DNA of 64,000 bases from Sphagnum compactum (lineage: Eukaryota; Bryophyta; Sphagnopsida; Sphagnales). Positions 58,767 to 64,000 of the stretch are shown piece after piece. Made by a program: the position numbers and the translations under genes. The DNA lies in assembly GCA_965153455.1 (NCBI GenBank), contig OZ234494.1, forward strand, positions 744,001 to 808,000, read 5' to 3'. Below the pieces are notes generated by a model. The model was given only the letters and a program-made list of their open reading frames with translations, was not told the origin of the DNA and did not search any database. The stretch's first letter is position 1; every line of letters begins with the position of its first letter.

Positions 58767-58999
58767 CTACAACATATCCTAAACTTCAAGCAAAGGACTC
58801 TTGAATCAGGATGATCAAGACCACCATGAGTCAAAGACAATGTCATCGATGCTGTTGCAATTCCCATGACCTTGGTTCAACAATAAATAGCAGCAGCTTT
58901 GGTGATCCCCATTTTTCCAATTCTGGAACTAACTTTGCTCCAAGAAATACTTGTTCCAATCTTTGTTTCTGTTTCACCAAGAAGTTTGGGATTGTCTGT

Positions 59000-61900
59000 T
59001 GATTATGAGGTTTTTTGATCTGCAGAGCTTTTGTCTAAACTATCATCAACAAAGAAAACAAAAGAAACGTGAAAAGGAAATGGAAGATTGGCCCTCAATT
59101 TTGTTGCTGCATTCTTAATTTCCTTTGTTCTTTGTTATTTGCAGCATTGGAACTATGTGGGAGTTGGTATAATGAGGGTTGTTATAGTCTGAATGTGAAT
59201 CAAGATGGGAACAACGAAGTATGCATCAGGAAAACCCTATTGATTTTTCTCCAACTACTCTACATAGTTGCAAAGTTGTATACTTGCAAATGATGTTTAA
59301 TTTTCCTTTAGTAGTTTGCATTTGCCATCTATGAGTTCTTTTTGGTCATATGAATGCAATTTCAGAACAACTTTGTGGTTCTTTGGAGCAAGACAAGAAT
59401 CATTACCAAAGCCTTTGACTATAGCTAAAGAGTTTCTTGTGTGAAGGTTTTATGAATAGAAGATTCAACAAGTTAGTGTAGCTTTTTCCTTCCTTTACAA
59501 ATTTCAAGTTTAATTGGGCTCCCTTGGAAAAAAATTATAGTACCCAAAAGGCATTGTGATTTGGAGCTCAACCCCATCTTTCACTAGTAGGAAAGTGAGT
59601 GTGTTCTCACTATATGCAACATATACTAGTCAAGCCTGGTGTGCTTGACATAATAGCTATAAGCAAATCAGAGGTAGTAATTCTGAAATTTGTGGTTCTC
59701 TGAAATGAATATTGTCTCTAGTGACTGATTACTTGTGTTTCAAGCAACTACCATCCTATACTTCAAGCAATTATAATAGAAGTGGTCTATGATGGAACAT
59801 GACCTTAAACACATAATGTGAGTTTTGCAATGTCCAAGAGATCGCTATCGACTGCAAATATAAATCAAGAAACTATCATGCTATTATATTGTTGACATGT
59901 AATGTAGCTATACATTTGGCCATATATAGAGCTCTTTAGTTATATTGTACTGTTCAATTTGGACGATACCAATAACAAAAAAAACAGGATGGAGAATAAT
60001 GTTGTGGGATGGGGCAGGCTCACATGCAATGAGTACTTGTCATGCAAAGTAGAGGAGTTCCATATTTGCAAAGGAACTAGGCAAGGCCATTCAGCAAGAC
60101 CCCCAAGTTGTGCTAAAAAATGAGATGATTGTTCTCCAAGTGAATGTTTCTATTTTGATATTGTATCTTTTTGTTGTGCCTCTTGTTAGGTGCTAGATGA
60201 CATCATGACTATATCTTTCTATTGCTTCTAGGAATGTGACAAATTCAAGATGCAGATTCTTATATGATTGTTTTCCGTAGGTCTTGAATAGATTTTTATA
60301 TGATTTCTTTCCCAAGGTCTTGAGCAAATCATCATATGCTTATCAACACCCACTAATGGAATGGGATTAAATCAACGAGACCATGATGAAGGCGATGATT
60401 TGATATTCTGTGAATGACATTCACAAGGTTATGACCCACTTATTCTTGTCTTAAATATCTACAAAATGAAAGTGCCAAGATGTTAAAGACCTAGTGAAAT
60501 TAAGCCTAAAGCTAGTGGGAATAGGCAACATATGTCGATGTGTAATATAAGCTATTGGCAAAAGAAAATCTAGCAACCCTCTTTGATTTAGGGTTACATT
60601 TAATATATATTTGAAATAAATTTGGGAAAACTTTTACAATTTTCTTTGCTTGTGCCTTTGTAATTTTCCCCCCTCCTTGAACCATAATGAAATTTGGTGA
60701 TTTTTGGCCTTTAAAAGAAACACTATTGAAGACCTTTGATTATCATATTTGGATCAATTAATGTGCCATTACTAAAGTATTATTGTTCAACTATGTTATA
60801 GCTATAGTGCAATTGCTTATAACTTAATGAGGATACATATTCATATGTAATGTTTTATAAATAATTATTGTTTCAATACTTTGATTATTAAATATTAACT
60901 TTGTTTAACACATTTATTTATTATGGAAATTTTAATATATTAAATAATTGAATATGAATATGAATAAATAAGTTTAATTAACATAATTAATTTTTCATTA
61001 GCTAAAAAAAATTGCTTATCAAATAATACTAATATAAACATTTATCCAAATTGGATATACTTCATAATGAATTAGATCAATTATTTAAGATAATTAATAA
61101 TTCTTAAATATTTACCAAATCATTAATTATCTAATTTTTACCTAATTAATTATTTGGATACATATAATTAATTTAGATGTGAAATTAAATGCAATGTGTA
61201 TAATATATTAAAAATTCAATTCAACATACATATGGATATGTCTATTTATACCTTGATGGTTTAACCCAAATTCATAATTAAAATCTAATATTTGGTAATG
61301 AATTTATTTTCAATAATTTATTACTTATTTGCGCATTGCAGCTATGGTAGAATCTTCGGCAATTGCAATGTACATATAACCAAAGACATATTTCTGTAGT
61401 TTTAAGTTTACAATAATGGGCAATGAATTATAAACAGATTAGAATTTAGTAACTAGTTCTCAAGCTATTATATTATTTTTTAAGACAAGTTAATATATGG
61501 TCCAGAAGTCCTTTATAAACACAAACATTTAACATTTTCAGCAATTGCATTGTTTTCCAACTAATAACTTATAGTATACTTGTTTAATTTTGAATAATAT
61601 AGTAAAATGCCATCTTCAATCATAATTATCTGTACACATTGGCAAGAACATTGCTGTTATTGTTTCCACTTTTAGTCTTGGGAGGTATATCAAGGTCCAA
61701 AATAATATTTACAAATTTTGGCCCAGCCCAAGTTTTGAATTGTTTTGGCAAATTTTTCTTCAAAATGGTGAGAATTTAATGGTTTTTGGGGTTTTGTTCT
61801 CCAATTTTCGGAATTTTTTTAAAAAAAAACCATTTCCAAATTCTATCCTAAGTTATAGTTGGTAGCCAAAAATATAGAAGGTTGCTTTCTTTTCTACTTG

Positions 61901-62690
61901 CATATTTTTTAATCTTCAAATCTGGCTAAATCATCCCATGTACATCAACCAAAATTCTGCTGACATATAACATCACAAAATTGGAAGGAAAAAAACGGTA
62001 CAACAAGCTAGTCATTTATCATGCAAAGGTCTTACTTGTAGGTAATTTGCAAATATTTGAGACTCTCCTAATTTAATGATTATACAATGACTTCAACAAA
62101 CTATATTGAACTTGAAAACCATGTTTAGGTAGGAATTGGGTTTGTTTTTCCTCCAAAATTTACAATGTACACACAAGTTGTCTACAAAAACAACTGCATC
62201 AATTAAGTTGCAGAAAGACTTTTGAGCTGAAAAGGCTTTATCATTTTCAATGGGGTTAATATATACATCAGAATTTGATGGATCCCATAAGATCCCAGGA
62301 GAGTGAAAAATGATTTTTAAAAAAAAGTCTCAAACGCCCAACTTCTCATGATTTCAATTGCATTGATGAGAAAGAAGACATATGCTGTTATGTATATATA
62401 TATAAAGATATATAAAGAGAGACATAGGGAGAAGACGATTGCATTTAAATTGACTCTTTCAAATTCACCTTCATAAAAACAAAAAAAAATGAATGTAAAG
62501 AAAATAAAAAAAACCCATAAGGATAACAACAATGAAATGCAAGTATGTTATATGTGGCATGTGATTGATAAAATTTTCATTACCTAGAATTAAAATAATA
62601 GACTTTGTACAGTGCCATCAATTGAAGTAAAGAAAGTTATGTTTGTGCTGCATGCATACGGTCGATGTGTTTGTCTCTACTACCACAGAC
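59000..62690. other. AT-rich gene-free DNA
   Basis: No supported gene. From 60.6 to 61.6 kb the DNA is extremely AT-rich with TTAATTA/AATTAAT words. A copy of the dispersed TTTGGCTAAATC-type repeat lies at about 61730-61960. Confidence 0.5.
61730..61960. repeat. Copy of a dispersed repeat family
   Basis: Shares GTAGCCAAAAATATAGAAGG and a CTGGCTAAATC end with the copy at about 4770-5050 (GTAGCCAGAAAATATAGAAG and TTTGGCTAAATC). More diverged copies appear at 11070-11290 and 11930-12150. All have an AT-rich body with AAAAAA runs and GCCAAA words. Confidence 0.55.
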
Positions 62691-62699
62691 GACGTCTTT

Positions 62700-63100
62700 G
62701 TCCGTCCTTCCTTGGCGTGAACTGCAAACAACAACAGCTTCCACCCATCCAACAAAGACTCCGTAAACGGCGCTCTTCATGAGCGCATTCTCGATCTCTT
62801 CCCATCATCATGGGGCCCATAGGATAGCCGTGCTCCACCCATCCACCAAGGACTCCTCAAACGGCGCTCTTCATGATGTGTCTCCCTTCCCATCATGGGG
62901 CCGCATAGTGTACGTACGTACGTAGATGTCCGTCCTTTCTTCGCATGCATGACAACCAGTTGTTCCCATGATCAACCAAGTGCTCCTTAAACCAGGCTCT
63001 TGATCATGATGTGAATTCTCCATTCACATCACGCGGGTGGGCAGTACGTCGCTCTTATCATGATGTGCATTCTCTCTTCACATCACACGGCCGCCCCGTG
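62700..63100. repeat. Diverged tandem duplication, about 80-115 bp units
   Basis: CCACCCATCCAACAAAGACT then CCGTAAACGGCGCTCTTCATGA (62745-62785) recurs with changes at about 62836-62876. Shorter related pieces (ACCAAGTGCTCCTTAAACC, GCTCTTGATCATGATGTG) occur at about 62975-63015 and 63050-63070. The GC content is higher than in the neighbouring AT-rich DNA. Confidence 0.65.
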
Positions 63101-64000
63101 CGTCACTCGAAGCTCTTAAACTGCTTCATCGTATTGAAAGGCCATCATCCAGCCCATTTGCAACATCACACTTTCCTCATTTCCTCTTCTTCACCGTCTG
63201 CGTTTTGCATTCCAGTAGCTTGTCTATTCGTTTGTTTGTTTGCTTTCTTTGGCGTTCGTTCGTTCGTTTGCTTGTTTGCTTTAGCGAGCAGCTTGAGTAT
63301 CGAAGTCTATTACTTAGAGTATTTACCTACTTCATGTCTCTGCCGATCCTCTCAGTCATACTCGATCCGCATCTGACCGACTCGCCGGTAAAGGAATGAG
63401 AGGATTATCATCTCTGTTTCGCCTGAGGTCGGGAATAAAATTACGAGCACTATGTTGTGTTCTTGGATTGCTTGTAGTTCCATTCCCTATCTCGCGAGAA
63501 GCAGAGAGGACAATCCTGGTGGTTCATAGCTGCAAGGTTGCCTCTTTGTTCGAGGTCGGGTAGCACGCGGATCAACTCATGTTTCAGGAATTTCGCATCT
63601 TCCTCCATGCTTGATCGATGAGGGCGCTCTAACGTGCATATGGTTTGCAAGGTATTACATATACTTTCTTTTAACTTCCCGTGAACCAGAATGTCTTAAG
63701 CTTGTTGCAGCGTGACTGTTGCTAGCTGTGCATGCTGAGGAGCCTCATGCACAGAAATTGCCTTGTTACTTTTTATAAGACTATATATCGCTGGTTGAGA
63801 AAGGATCTGCTATAAGACAATGCATTGTGCGGGATCAACTCTGGGGGGCCAGGTCTTTATTTTTGTAATCGTGGATATGTTCTCCTTGCTGTTGAGATCT
63901 TTTTGGTGTCTGTATACTAATGAGGGAAATTTGCAGTTACCTTGTACGTTTCCTGCGTCTTGGAGTTTGGAGTGTTCAATAGTGAAATATGGTATGTGCT
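63101..64000. other. Possible 5' leader of a gene beyond the window
   Basis: The base composition changes to that of leader or exon-like DNA, with CTTCTTC and GTTCGTTCGTTTG runs. No coding frame could be supported. A gene may begin here and continue to the right. Confidence 0.3.

Noticed and set aside
63450-63650. Minus-strand 66-codon frame
   Set aside because: No motif, no splice context, and the composition matches leader DNA.

Overview
The window is nuclear DNA of a land plant. Genes are split by short GT-AG introns of about 100-350 bp, several encode plant-only proteins (a SPARK-type receptor kinase, a DUF7356-like membrane protein), and the intergenic DNA is AT-rich with degraded transposon and organelle DNA. 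A gene closely resembling the axonemal EF-hand protein DRC8/EFCAB2 points to a lineage with flagellate sperm. Together with a nuclear copy of mitochondrial rps2, this suggests a bryophyte, lycophyte or fern. The species was not identified.

Layout, left to right. 235-2773 (+): last exons of a gene I do not recognise. 5769-9305 (+): mRNA-decapping enzyme DCP2, complete in 8 exons (348 aa), with an array of GAAnnTTC-bearing repeats just upstream. 14392-16464 (+): intron-less SPARK receptor-like kinase. 20072-28680 (+): syndetin/VPS50-like tethering subunit, 25 exons in continuous frame (1169 aa), including one probable GC-AG intron. 28.7-33.4 kb: AT-rich block with a mitochondrial rps2 insertion, a dead Ty1/copia reverse transcriptase and a tandem array. 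33925-36337 (+): DUF7356-like single-pass membrane protein, 5 exons (417 aa). 39428-41788 (+): DRC8-like gene, 5 exons (225 aa).

The right half is mainly minus strand. 43580-48410 (-): a large unrecognised protein with Cys/His clusters, followed downstream by a decayed Ulp1-like protease fragment. 50185-56169 (-): carnosine N-methyltransferase (N2227-like) homologue, 17 exons. 56697-57240 (+): frameshifted, internally deleted legumain (vacuolar processing enzyme) relic. 58578-58766 (-): relic of a leucine-rich-repeat receptor N-terminus. 59-64 kb is AT-rich and gene-poor, with a diverged tandem duplication near 62.7-63.1 kb.

The genes do not form a pathway. They are independent housekeeping functions (RNA decay, endosomal recycling, methylation), a signalling receptor and a sperm-flagellum component. 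The points most worth following are the DRC8 gene, the rps2 insertion, the HSE-like repeats before DCP2, the Cys/His-protein plus protease-relic locus, two tandem arrays with alternating monomers of about 50-60 bp, and a dispersed repeat family with a TTTGGCTAAATC core.
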